Positions 38,169 through 48,730 of a DNA stretch of 64,000 nt are shown piece by piece; positions within the stretch are counted from its first letter, which is position 1; every line of letters begins with the position of its first letter. The notes under the pieces were generated by a model that was given only the letters and a program-made list of their open reading frames with translations, did not search any database and had not been told where the DNA came from. The position numbers and the translations under genes are program-made. This DNA comes from Acanthopleura granulata (Eukaryota; Mollusca; Polyplacophora; Chitonida; Chitonidae): assembly GCA_016165875.1 (NCBI GenBank), contig JABBOT010000080.1, positions 48,876,032-48,940,031 on the forward strand. Direction: 5' to 3'.

Positions 38169-41100
38169 ATGTAATTAGCACTTATTATCTGAAGGAAGAC
38201 CCACGTCTCATGTTATTGGTTCAGAACCCGGTAGCTTAACGTAAGTGTTACTGTTAATAGCGAATAGGTCTTCTTCAGTTTTTCGCAGCTTTTTTGAAAA
38301 CAGATCCTAAGTCACTAAAAGTCGATCTCGTTTAGTCCCGGTTTTTACCGATATGGAACTCCCCCTAATTTGCTACAAGTTGGCAAGATATCCACGAGGG
38401 TGACGAATAAAGCGACGAAGTTACAGAAATTCGAAATCTTTCAATCATTCAGTGGTGCATAGTGAAGATATATTTGCTGGGATTTTCGTCACTGGAGTTA
38501 GGCCTCTCACTTCCAAAACAAGCCTCCTATTTGTAGGAGAGTTCCGGTTAACCACAAGATCATTACCTTGGTCGTCTCGTTTGTAATGGCTGATTTGCCT
38601 GATATTTGGGAGATAAGTTTATAATCTGTTGTCAACTTTCTCACTCCTTTGCCTGTAAAACAATGGAAAGGCTACCTATTTATTAATCGCGTGAGCTGGC
38701 GCTATTGTGACGATAGGACCTTAAGTTATTGCTACGTCAAACATCGATTGTTATGCATCAATATTACAGTGTATCGATTACTATTGTAATGTCACGCTGT
38801 TTTTAATATGACGTCATTATGATGAGCCGTGAAAGGAACATTTGACGTCAAGAACATGACGTCAAGATCCTGCTGCCATGCGTTTGACAGGTCCCCATTC
38901 AATCTAAAGGTCCGCTTACACAAAGCGATTTTCTTCCGATTTTACATCCAGCCGATAGTATACGATTCAGTCATCGTGTGTGAAATTAAAATTGGAATCC
39001 GACTTATGACTAATACCAGGGGTCCGATCAAAGATCACATTGTAACTCTCGTGGTGCTTCTACGCGCCACTGGCGAAGGCCAGCGATACATTATTACGCT
39101 ATACATTTCTGCTATGCGGAGCACATTTTTGAGTGAATGCTTCGTCGTATGCTATTTTTTTTAGAGACTTCATTCCTCAGCTGAATTGCTCATTGATTCC
39201 TTGTGATGCTACGTACTTTTTATCCCAACTTCCAGTCGAAACTTCCACCTCTTTCAAAATCCGACGACTGTAAGGCGTAGGGCTGGCACACTTTCGCTGG
39301 GCAGTGTTGGTCAACAGGGAGGGTTGACACAAGCCGAACGTTGTCGGTGAGCCGTGCGCAACACGGAGGGCGGCTAGAAGCCCTGTGATATCTTTCGCTT
39401 CAGGAGTTCGCGAGAGACTGTAGACTCTCACACTTTGGATGCATGGTGTCTCGACCGGAGCTTTGGTCTGTTGTAATCTCCATTAGAAGCGATATTTCGT
39501 TATTATTTATATTGTTTCTCTTTATTGTATATAAGTTGTGCTGGGCTACTTGGATCATACTTGGATTGTATTTACGGATTATGCTGAGTTGATCCCCGAG
39601 TTTGATAGAGTTATACCGATTTGCATCCCGAGTTTGATAAAGTGATGCCAAATTGTCCCCGACTTCGATGGAGTTATGCCGCATTGTTGCCCCAGTTTGC
39701 TAGAGTAATGCCGAATTGCTTCCTGAGTTAGGCCTATGCCGAATTTCTTCACTAGTTTGCTAGAGTAGTGCTTCCAGAGTTTGATGCGAGTTAGGCCGAG
39801 TTAAATCAGCATCCAACTAGGCATCTAATTCGGCAAAGCGTGAGAAGGACGGAACACTGAAGAAAGTTTACAAAGACAAAGAATATGGCCTCCCACCTGC
39901 TCAGGGGATCCTATGGCGCGCAGCGTGAAGCTAGTGCAAATTCGCAATAGCAAAACAGCAAAAACACAGATCCTGGAGTAATGTTTAACAACTGCATGTC
40001 AGGCACGATCGGTGGAAACCGCTTGTGTATGTGTGAAGCCAAGTTCACATGGAACCATTTGTCGCATTGAAACTCGTTGAATTCGATTAATCCATAGAGA
40101 GATCGCACAGTGTCAACGCGGATTATCCCACTTGGATTTGACATGTCGAATTCCAAGAGTCCATACGACAAATCGCATAGCGTGCATGAATGCGGCTTAA
40201 GAGACCTAATACTCAATAAGCATAGGCGTCGAAACAGACTTTCCTATACCAGCGGGGTCACTAAGCGCAAGACCAGATTCCAGAAATGACAAATAATACA
40301 AACCACCAAAGAACTAAGAAAATATATAAAATGTAAAAATTAGGTCGGATTCATGCAAAGAGAAGCAGTCAACAGTTTTCAATTACAACGTAAAGACGTA
40401 GTGAGTGTTCTGGGCGGATGAATAAAATCAGTTTCCAAATCGTGCCCTATTTGAGTATATATAGTGTCGATAATCAAATATGTTTCTCGTTTGCGCTTTA
40501 ATTGTAACTGTTCATATATCCAGCGTGGCAATCACACTCAACACGATGAACATACGGGCCAATAACCATCTTGTATTTCTGGTAGTCCCACTTTTGAACC
40601 TCCGTCAGCTTGGCCGTTTCGTTTGTGTATTGTTGATATAGTTGTAAAAAGTTGTGTTTGTTTTATCGAACAGGTGGCTACGATGCAAACGATCCAGATA
40701 CCAACTGCAACTGTACTATAGACGACATCAAGATATGGCTCACAGCAACAACAGACGACCTTTTGTTCCATCGGTTGTACCTTGATGGTAAAGATATTCG
40801 TCAAGTGTTCGTAATTTGAAACCTGCAACAGACGTCACCCAGTAAGCCATTTCACGATCTCTAGCTGGGCTGCAACGCACATGCGCGACTACCTAGCGTC
40901 GCTTTCAAAAGGCACATAAGCAAAAGAGCGTGGCCTATCTTTTAACGTTAAAGTGAGCACATCGGCGCTGGCTTTTCGCTGTTTTTTGGCTTTATTCACT
41001 CACAATTCGTCCTTTTTTCCTGAACGTATGATTATGGAAAAGCAAATGTTTTATGGAAAAGCTATGGAAGCCGGATGAGGACATCTGCTCCCGCGTTCCG

Positions 41101-44100
41101 TGCCTCGCGGACGGAAACCCGCGGCACGAGAACGGTATCATTTCCGCTTATGTCACGTAGGCCAAAGTGTTAGGTGATTAAGCTCATGTAGAGCCCATTC
41201 CCTTGACAGAAATTCACATGTGTTTTTCTGGTGCTTACTAAAATGTCATCCATGCTTTAAATTTTGAAGTAATAGATAGTTCATACAAACTAAAAGACAG
41301 CTCATGACTGAGGCACTCATCTAAAAAAAATTTTACAAAATTCTCTTTTGAATGCAAAAGCCTTCTTGAATTTTTATGAAGTCGTTGCTGAATTATCTTC
41401 GTTTGAAGTATGGAGTTTTTTTTCCTGCGACTGGGGATCTGGAGGTGCCCTTGCTTTTAAGCCTATGGGAAACTCGCCACTCAGATAGCTAGAAGATATC
41501 AGCTGTTAATAAGCTGTGACGTAAATCTTCTGTGTTGATTGTCAAGGTAATATAATAACATAGGGACAGGACACTTTTTTAATGCTAAATATTTTAACTA
41601 TAACAAGTACATGTGTGAACAACACTGTAAAGTATTTCCAGACCATTGTGTTGTGGCCGGAGTAAGTTTCTTGATCATTTCATGTTATAAATTTACATAT
41701 ATACTTAAGTTTCAACCAAAACCTTAGCGGCTTAATACAGTCTCCGCACATGGAACAATTAGATCATAGTCTAAAGAAAGCGGCGTTTCATGTTGGCCGA
41801 CGGAGCACGGTGGTATGGCCCAGGGAATCCTGGCTTCCAGTCATGTCATGTCCATGAAACTGTGTTTTTGTCTTAAATACGCAATTCTGAAATAGTATCA
41901 TATAATCAAACATTTTAAAAACTAAACAGTTGATGATTACGCATATGTATACTACATGTTTCCTCCACAGGTAGCTCTTTGGCGGCATGGGCTCCACCTG
42001 CTACAAAGAATTGTTTTCATTATTGAACTATAACAATGATACACATGTGTTGTATTATATTCACATTCTATAAAATTGGCCCATCGTGATAAAGAAACGG
42101 AAAGTAGAAAATTATCACTTTGATTAAATCCTTAGGAAAGGGGACGACAGATCTTGGATGGTGTTAAAAAGATGGTGTTAAAAGAAAAGCAAAAAGTCAA
42201 TAAAAAGTATTAAATGTTGGAAAACAAACAACAGTCTATATGTAACGTCGGATAACTTACTCAGATAACTCAGATACACTTACTCAGATAACTCAGATAA
42301 CTTACTCAGATAGCTCAGATAAGTTACTCAGAATGCCGATGACCCGGTTTGCGGTTAACTGATGATTGACAGTCCTCACAGACAAACTAATTGATTTCTG
42401 TCTGCAACGGGCAGTGCTAGCCATGTGTACTTTCAGCGCCTTATCATGCCTCCTGCTTTTAGTGGTTAAGAAGGAGAGGAGCGAGCGAACCCCTTCTTAA
42501 GCATTAAGATTTTACTTAATATGAACTAACTGGCTCATAACATAACCTGATATTTCAGTTGCCGTCGAAGGGCACATTTCCATTCACAAAGCATAGGGTA
42601 CAGACCTCGATTACTTTCAGTCTAGGCAGCATTTCCACCATGTTCGACGCTTGCGGAAACACTGATGACACATACGGAGACTTCGATCTTCGGTTAAACC
42701 ATGCTGATTTTCGGGCTCTCTGCTAGTACTAGTGTGTCAAAAATACCACTCATGATTCAGAGACTTTATCTGTTTGTATTCCGTGATGTGTGAACAAAGT
42801 TGTCCTTATTAAAAACGGCCAAAAATTATGTATTGATATGTGAAAACTCCACGGTTATGAACTGGTTTTTGTAGGAATAAGTGTGAAAGGTAATAAACAC
42901 ATAAATACGGCACATAGTTTACTGAAATTAGGACTGGGATAGTTACTCAAAATAAATGTTGTTTTTTTTTGTCTCATTTATTGGTCTTCATTTAACATTT
43001 TGAATTTCATGGAACATAAAAATTCTTAAAAGTGAAAGATTTTGTAGCCTCTATTTGCTAGTAATAGCCTACAATGACGTGGTTTGCAAAGTTCGTCCCA
43101 CTAGGTATAAGCTGTTACACTGTCTTTGCGGGTGTTCAAAACGGAGCAAACGATATATTGTGTTGGTTTCTCCAGCTGCTCAGCACGCTACAGAATGGTT
43201 GAGAGCTGTCAATCAGCCGTCTACACCCAGTGAATAAGTGAACTGGCAGGAAGCGAATGCTCCTGAAATTTTAAGCGAATTAGTCGTTGAATTCATGTGA
43301 CAATTGGAGCACTTTGATTCGTTGAAAGATTAGTTTTTGTTCTAAACAAAATAACCCAGCGTCCACCGTTAACACATTACAGATATAACTTATCTAAAAC
43401 GAACTCCTCTGGCGAGTCTACGAGCGCCTGTCACTTATAAAAAGACCATAACCGCGCCCCGACATTTTCTTGAAATCGACATTTTCTTCAGATCGACATT
43501 TCCATGAAATCGGCACATAGGTCTACATGAAATAAGCTTTGATAGGTCGCGGGCCGCGATACGAGGGCGGTACCGCTCTCGTCCCCTCGTCCCCTCGTCC
43601 TAAGCCGCGGCGGATCGAGACCATTCTCGCGCAATTTACACCGGCCTAGTGTCGCCGGTCTCGCCCGTGAGGCGCGGGACGAGATGTCCTCATTCGGTTC
43701 CACAGAGGACGGTACAGTTCGCCCAAGGGCGGTGACCACTCCACGACTCGAAACCCGTGTCACGAGGACGGTGCAAATCGCGCGTGAATGGTACCGTCCT
43801 CGTGTCGCGGGTATCGACCCGCGATGCGCGGGGCGAGATGTCCTCATTCGGCTTCCATAAAAAGCAAATGCTACAGTGTAAATAACTTGAAAACGGCAAG
43901 AAATCACCGCCAGTGTCCTCGCTCTAACATTAAGATATACACTGTCCCAGTGTGTTTATATGCCTGTTGAAGACGAGGCTTCGCGTAGCCAGGCAGTCGC
44001 GCATGCCCCTGACAACCCTTCTCCAGATCGTGAGGTGGCTTAAAGAGCCACAAAATAAAAGTACATAGCAAACGTTTAACACATTTCAACACATCTTACA

Positions 44101-46807
44101 ACCACTCGACACGTCCCCATATCCTCACAATTCAGTGATTCTATATCTTACAATCAATCGACACGTCCAAATACCCTCGCAATTCAACCTCTCGACACGT
44201 CCCAATACCCTCGCAATTCAGCTCACGACACGTCCCCATACCCTCGCAATTCAGCCACTCGACATATGCCCATACCCTCGTAATTCAACCACTCGACACG
44301 TCCCCATCCCCCCGCAATTCAAACATTCGACACGCCCCCGTATCCCCGCAATTCAAACATTCGACACGCCCCCATACCCTCGTAATTCATCCACTCGACA
44401 CGTCCCCATACCCTCGCAATTCATCCACTCGACACGTCCTCATACCCTCGCAATTCATCCACTCGACACGTCCCCATATCCTCGCAATTCAACCATTCCA
44501 TCTCTGACAACTATTCCACACTTAACAATACACTAAACTAAAATTTTCGACACCCAGAAATGTCTAGATCTCATATTTCCTCACAGTGAGAATTCAATCA
44601 TAAATATCGAGATTTCACCACAACAGCATTGAAAGTATAGAGCACTTAAAAAAAATGCTGAATCCAACCACTCATTTTTACATTCCACAGTTACCACGGT
44701 TTAACCACTTGGAAGCTGACAACAGATCAGTAAGATAATTAGGTCAATGCCTGTACAGTGTATATACAACGCGTTTGTAAATGAAAGAAAGACATCCAAA
44801 AGAATCAAAAGTGAAATTATGTAACACAGAGGAATGGAAAAGCGTCGATCATGAATTTAAGACATAGAGATGCTTCTATGGATGACCAATGTGTGGTTCA
44901 TTGCTATGAACTTAAATTATTTCCCTTTGCAAAGTATGCCACTTCAAATTCCAAAAAGAACACACAGATTGTGAACTCATTTTCTGAGCCGTCTGCTTCC
45001 TGGATGAATTGTAGGTATAATTCGAGTTGAGGCGACTCTTGAAGATTTACAGATGACTGATCATCTGCCACTGTTTGAGGAAGACGGTGATAACAGGACA
45101 TGTGCCCTGCTACATACAGGTTCGTACACACTTCAGTCGCACTGGCTTAAAGTACTGAAATCCACTGGAAAGTCATCACCAAAACGGCATATCTCCCTGA
45201 TAAAGGTAGTTAATGTTTATTGCAAATTGCCATATGAGGGTCGATTATAAAAGGAAACACCCCAAAAACAGAATGTGGTTGTATACATTTTATTGTCATC
45301 AGAAATGGGCATTAGCACTGTTGTATCGTAAAGACCGACGTGCACCAGCCGTGATATTTGACCTTTCCGGCTGATTTCCTGTTTCGAGAGGAGTGCCAGT
45401 AGAATTTCTGCAGTTGATTGCAATGTTATCTACAGCTCATTAAAATAAAAGACAACACTAGGCCAAATGTATATATATATCGATAAAAAACGCATTTAAA
45501 ATTAAAATCACGTGACTTCTTATTTTTGTGATATAGAACAGCCGAGATAATGCAGTTCTAGGTAAGCAAAAACACTAACATAGGGAAAATCGAACGGGTC
45601 ACAATGCCATCATTTTTAACCAATCAGGGGCGAGATATTTCTACCATTCGAGAAGGCATCTGTTTCCTTTGTGACGTCACCCGCTCCTGGTTCACCATTT
45701 TGCCATATAGAAGTTGTGTTAAATCAGCTGTTTTCCTTATGAATACAAGACAATTGTGATATACTGTAAAGCCATTTTCAACGAGAAAGTGATTGTGCAA
45801 TACGTGTGGGGTTATTCCCCAAAGTCTGAAACAGGAGGCCACAATGCGTGGCCTTCGGTTGTACCATGGAGATAAAATAGAATCTATTTTACCTCCATGG
45901 TTGTACCAATAAGGGCGACTGTACTTCATACGACAAAAGAGTGTCTCGCCTCTCATACTGAAGAGCATCCATCAGATTCGTCACATGTCTCATAGTAAAC
46001 AGGCCATGGAATGAATGTCGCATCGATATGTAACTGTTACTCCGGTGACACGCTGCTACGAATTGCTGTAAGAGAGTTTTGGGAATTTGAAAATTTATGA
46101 CACTGTTGATAAATATGCTATACATGACCGTGTGCTGGGTGGTAAAGGATTCCCCCGTGTGCTGGGTGGTAAAGGATTCCCCCGTGTGCTGGGTGGTAAA
46201 GGATTCCCCCGTGTGCTGGGTGGTAAAGGATTCCCCCGTGTGCTGGTTGGTACAAGCTTCCTCCGTGCTGTGTGGTACAGGTTCCTACTGCTCGCCAGGC
46301 TAAATATCAAGGCTTTTTAAGCATTCCTATCCTGATGATCTGTAAGGGCCTCAATCCACCTCATTACATGACTGCCGTAGTAAGGATGAGATACCCCTTA
46401 GTTCGGTGTAATAAATGAACACTGACAAGATAAAGACATCTTACATTTCAGATGCATTCACAGTGAGGGATACCTTCGTTCAGATTGAATGGGATGCACA
46501 GCCGAGCTTCATGACTGGACAACACCACTCCGGGAATGTAAGCTTTCTACTTTCTGGTTGGTCTGAAACTGGCCTCTTTCGGATGTACGTTGGTGGAGAG
46601 CCCGGGACCTGCTATCGCATGGCTGAGTGCTCGATAATAACATACCACCTATCTGGCCCCAGCCCGGCGTGGTTGGAGCAAATAGAATTCAGTTGTAACT
46701 GTGATATCGAGGGTTGTGCCAGGGTTTACGTCAGTCTGAGCGAAGTCTGTACTGAAGGAGTGGACTGTTTGTCCGTGTACATGTGTGATGTTATGTATCA
46801 AGGGTAG
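30502..46807 (+). CDS. Secreted-type LamG-domain protein with Cys-containing C-terminal domain (first exon unresolved)
   Basis: Supported exons: 31494-31565 (or from 31488), 33594-33866, 37750-37881, 40674-40787, 45015-45119 and 46452-46807 (TAG stop). A hydrophobic mini-exon at 30502-30543 (LTWFLLVMSCTNT) fits as the end of a signal peptide and is phase-compatible, but its ATG is not found. With it the readable protein is about 363 residues. Every border is phase 1, typical of shuffled extracellular modules. Exons 33594-40787 form a laminin-G/concanavalin-like domain: YAISMWVKM, an SLYI.D.ELVLEIGD segment, SWHTIQLFIEPG and a closing CNCTIDDIKIW. The last two exons look like a beta-sandwich of galactose-binding type (LFEEDGDNRTCALL, later FSCNCD and VYVSL) with about eight Cys. 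Likely extracellular recognition or matrix role; ligand unknown. The donor at 45120 (GTTCGT) is weak and was chosen because it keeps phase. Confidence 0.75.
31030..31300. repeat. Tandem repeat with 'cagaagatttagtgaacatgcac' units
   Basis: About seven units of roughly 39-48 bp. An open frame from 30936 reads through most of them as D-L-V-N-M-H repeats and stops at 31232-31234. A splice acceptor (cattccacag) precedes 30936 in the right phase for the neighbouring LamG gene, but no phase-matching donor was seen, so I do not include it as an exon. Confidence 0.8.
32648..32776 (+). mobile_element. SINE family A, 5'-truncated, plus orientation
   Basis: Has 'gtacgtgggaaggcc', 'actacaatgctggacgccgtcgtataagtgaaatattcttgaa', 'cggcgtaaaacaccagtcaaat' and an aaataaataaat tail. 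It lies in a LamG-gene intron. Confidence 0.85.
32835..32950. repeat. 39-bp tandem repeat, three copies
   Basis: gggcgctccactccgccgct starts at 32841, 32880 and 32919, exactly 39 bp apart. GC-rich compared with its surroundings. Short open frames on both strands follow from the multiple-of-three unit. Confidence 0.92.
34308..35876. mobile_element. Candidate DNA transposon with CTACACTGTAA ends and an internal minus-strand ORF
   Basis: The left end ctacactgtaa (from 34308) is mirrored by ttacagtgtag at the right (to 35876). Both flanks are packed with aaaacactt/aagtgtttta motifs in both orientations, like subterminal transposase-binding repeats. Inside, on the minus strand, an acceptor-like ttttatgcag near 35145 is followed by an open frame of about 85 codons ending at 34880 (EDITYNKPEVELRPKSVIF... 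type sequence). I do not recognise the protein. No target-site duplication is evident, so the limits are provisional. Confidence 0.55.
36756..36890. repeat. ATCGATAT-rich degenerate repeat
   Basis: Six ATCGATAT-like cores (tatcgatatcaa, aatcgatata, tatcgatgtcg, cgatatcgata) occur about every 20-30 bp, separated by 'aatgaattat'-like spacers. Confidence 0.65.
36908..36997 (+). mobile_element. SINE family A, 3' end only
   Basis: 'cctcacaccattatgctggccgg', 'gtgaaatatccttgactacgg' and 'cgctaaacgccaatgaaagaaataaataa' match the family A 3' end. Confidence 0.75.
37285..37420. repeat. 48-bp tandem duplication
   Basis: cacattctgactgtaaataa starts at 37321 and 37369; the surrounding 'ttgttgtac' blocks also repeat. 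Weaker relatives extend to about 37700, directly before the LamG exon at 37750. Confidence 0.65.
37916..38170 (+). mobile_element. SINE family A, nearly full length, plus orientation
   Basis: Starts with the tRNA-like head 'ggcctccgtggttcagttggtt', then the core and 'gtgaaatattcttgagtatggcgtaaatcaccaatc', ending in a long (aaat)n tail. TAAATGTAA near both ends may be a target duplication. It lies 35 bp after the donor of the LamG exon ending at 37881. Confidence 0.9.
38809..38864. promoter_or_regulatory. Cluster of three TGACGTCA (CRE/bZIP) palindromes
   Basis: Perfect TGACGTCA octamers at 38809-38816, 38843-38850 and 38857-38864 within a LamG-gene intron. TGACGTCA is the consensus for CREB/ATF bZIP factors. 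Function is unproven; it could be an intronic enhancer or part of an old transposable element. Confidence 0.4.
39585..39805. repeat. Degenerate minisatellite (~31-bp unit)
   Basis: About six variants of 'cccgagtttgatagagttatgccgaattg' in tandem in a LamG-gene intron. Confidence 0.75.
41064..41160 (+). repeat. CpG-rich dispersed repeat, copy 1
   Basis: 'tatggaagccggatgagga' then 'catct' and a GC-rich segment with cctcgcggacggaaacccgc and 'gcacgagaacggtatcatt'. Similar order of blocks is seen inverted at 43676-43862. Confidence 0.7.
41290..41735 (+). repeat. Dispersed ~450-bp segment, copy 1
   Basis: Collinear with 47858-48300 on the same strand. Shared blocks include cagtcatgact-type start, 'cgtttgaagt.tggag', 'agctag.agatatcaac', 'tgtgacgtaaat.ttctg' and 'gttataaatttaca.atata'. 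It is probably an unnamed interspersed repeat, or a duplicated piece of the locus. Confidence 0.75.
42249..42333. repeat. Short tandem repeat (cttactcagataactcagata)n
   Basis: About four units of 'cttactcagataactcagata', slightly variable, in a LamG-gene intron. Confidence 0.85.
43540..43862 (-). repeat. CpG-rich dispersed repeat, copies 2 and 3
   Basis: Strongly GC- and CpG-rich island in AT-rich surroundings. On the minus strand it reads tggaagccgaatgaggacat then gccccgcgc, cgcgggtcgatacccgcg (a near-perfect palindrome) and 'cacgaggacggtaccattc'. The block 'gaatgaggacatctcg' recurs at 43679-43694, so two partial units lie in tandem. Open frames of up to 139 codons here look like by-products of base composition. 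Confidence 0.7.
44105..44495. repeat. 34-bp minisatellite, about eleven copies
   Basis: Units of 'ccactcgacacgtccccata' plus 'ccctcgcaattcat' with a 33-35-bp period (for example at 44401, 44435 and 44469). There are no unique spacers, so it is not a CRISPR array. A 133-codon open frame passes through but reads the unit in all three frames in turn. Confidence 0.93.
45864..45900. repeat. 37-bp near-perfect inverted repeat
   Basis: CCATGGAGATAAAATAG is followed at once by the near-complement CTATTTTACCTCCATGG, giving a tight hairpin with one mismatch. It lies in the last intron of the LamG gene. Confidence 0.85.
46130..46262. repeat. 27-bp tandem repeat, five copies
   Basis: gtgctgggtggtaaaggatt recurs at 46132, 46159, 46186, 46213 and 46240 (last copy diverged). 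The first four are almost identical. It lies about 190 bp before the last LamG exon. Open frames in several phases are due to the multiple-of-three unit. Confidence 0.93.
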
Positions 46808-47857
46808 CTGCTCAAAGATTTGCGTGCTGACGGAGTAGGCTGTCTCAGTACCTTTGTGATGTTAAATGTCAAATGCCGTTGCTTTGTGATGTAAAAAAGG
46901 GGACAACTTCGTTGAAAGATGTTTTTGGGTATATGACAATATATCTGAGTATGTGAAACAGTGTATTAACCCTGAACAGCACGGTTTCGTGGGTATAATT
47001 GTAGGGCCTCCACCAGTTACGTAGTTGCGCACACTGAATCTGGGCACGAAATTGACGACGTATAGTTAGAACTCATAAAAAGCAATGCCCCCCACCCCCT
47101 CACGATTGGCTGAAACATACACGTTTTTTTTTTCTTTATTTTATTTTATTTTTCTTTTAGGCTGGGCAGCTGGGAATTGCCGATCGTTCATAACAGGGAT
47201 GTTTTTTCCACATGGAAGTGTTTAAGATCCGATGTACCGTAAGGGTCATGTATCGGGCCCTTGTTTTTCGTTTCTTGTTTTGACGTTCCAAAATGTTCTT
47301 CAAGCATGTCCATTTATACCGTTGACACAAATTTTATAAAAATAAAGGACTACAACGAGTAGAGAGTAAAACCAGAGCAGTGACGACAGTTTGATACTGG
47401 GCAAATGGTCACAAGCACGTCACCGGTAAAATCGGGCGTCTTGTTGATTTACCTCATTTGAGTTTTTATTCTAAGTTTTCATGTATAAGTCTTTAAGAAA
47501 CAACGACTTACATATCCCCATGTTCAAACAGAATTAGAAGAAAATGCCAAATGCAATTTATTAGACGTCATGGGTCCAGAATGACTCAAACTGCTGCGTT
47601 TTCATGACATTCAAGACATGTACACATTAACGGAAAGCTCTTGAGAACGCTGAGTCTGCAAGATCTGTGAACATTGATAACTCAAACAGTATTTTTAGGG
47701 AAACAGAAGAAATTTTATGAAAACGATAAAATGATCCCCTGCCTATAAACAGATTGCAAATTTTGTAGTTTGCTCCAGTCAACTGACATTGTGTGTATCT
47801 TAACTGTATATATGGACGTGAATCGTGTGTATTTTTTCTGTTATAATTGCTACAGTG

Positions 47858-48300
47858 TAAGAGACGGTTCATGACTAAGATACTATTCATTATAAAGGTT
47901 ACAAAATTCTCTCTTGAATGTGTATAACTGTTTGAAATTGTATGAAATCATTGCTTAATTGTCTACGTTTGAAGTGTGGAGTATTATGCTGCCGACTGGA
48001 GATCCGAAGGCGCTCATGCTGTTAACCTTATGAGAGACTGGCCAATCAGACAGCTAGGAGATATCAACTATGTATGAATTGTGACGTAAATATTCTGAGC
48101 TAACCGCCAGTGTAACATGTAATAACATGGGATAGCACACCGTTTTAATGTTTTAATCTTAGCAAGTACAGGTGTGGACAAAACTGCAAAATATTTCCAT
48201 TTATGTATTGCGGCGGGAGTAAGTTTTTTGATCATGTCATGTTATAAATTTACACATATACAAGTTACAAACATAACCCCAGCAGCTTAGTACAGTATCA
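47858..48300 (+). repeat. Dispersed ~450-bp segment, copy 2
   Basis: Matches 41290-41735 block by block on the same strand with many substitutions and small indels. It has no open frame. See the paired entry. Confidence 0.75.
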
Positions 48301-48554
48301 GGTGACAAGAATATTCCGGGCTTGGAAGAATCACGTCACGGACCACACAAAAGGGCTGCGTAGTACGGTCAAATGTCAGTTTCGGCTGTCGTAGTAAAAA
48401 TACTGGACCGAAATAAACAAACTGTTGTCCAACCTGTTTGGTAAACTTAACTTAGAACATGCGTAGTCTTTCATTTTAAATACCGGCATTAAAGGTGATT
48501 CTTTCACTTTAATTATTTTTGTATAAGATTGGCATTATATTTAGTTAGTTTTTT

Positions 48555-48730
48555 TCATCATTTATACAACGACGGCCAGCATTATGGTGGGAGGAAACCG
48601 GCAGACCATGGGGTGTATAACTCATGACAATCCGTAGGTTGTAGACCTTCCCACGTACGACTGGGGAGGAAACGAGCACTTGAACTCACAGAGGCTCTTG
48701 GGTTTTGTGCCGTTATAATGCGCTAACAGT
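48555..48730 (-). mobile_element. SINE family A, partial, minus orientation
   Basis: 'cggccagcattatggtggga' core, 'ccttcccacgtacgactgg' and a decayed tRNA-like head ending 'ataatgcgctaacag'. The tail is eroded. Confidence 0.75.

Noticed and set aside
43488..43907. 139-codon Arg-rich minus-strand frame
   Set aside because: GC-rich dispersed repeat; composition explains the openness and no domain is visible.
44135..44536. 133-codon open frame and CRISPR-like regular 34-bp repeats
   Set aside because: Direct end-to-end units with no unique spacers, in an animal intron; the frame shifts through the unit. A minisatellite.
46087..46320. Three overlapping repetitive frames
   Set aside because: A 27-bp array gives the same peptide repeat in every frame; no splice or domain support.
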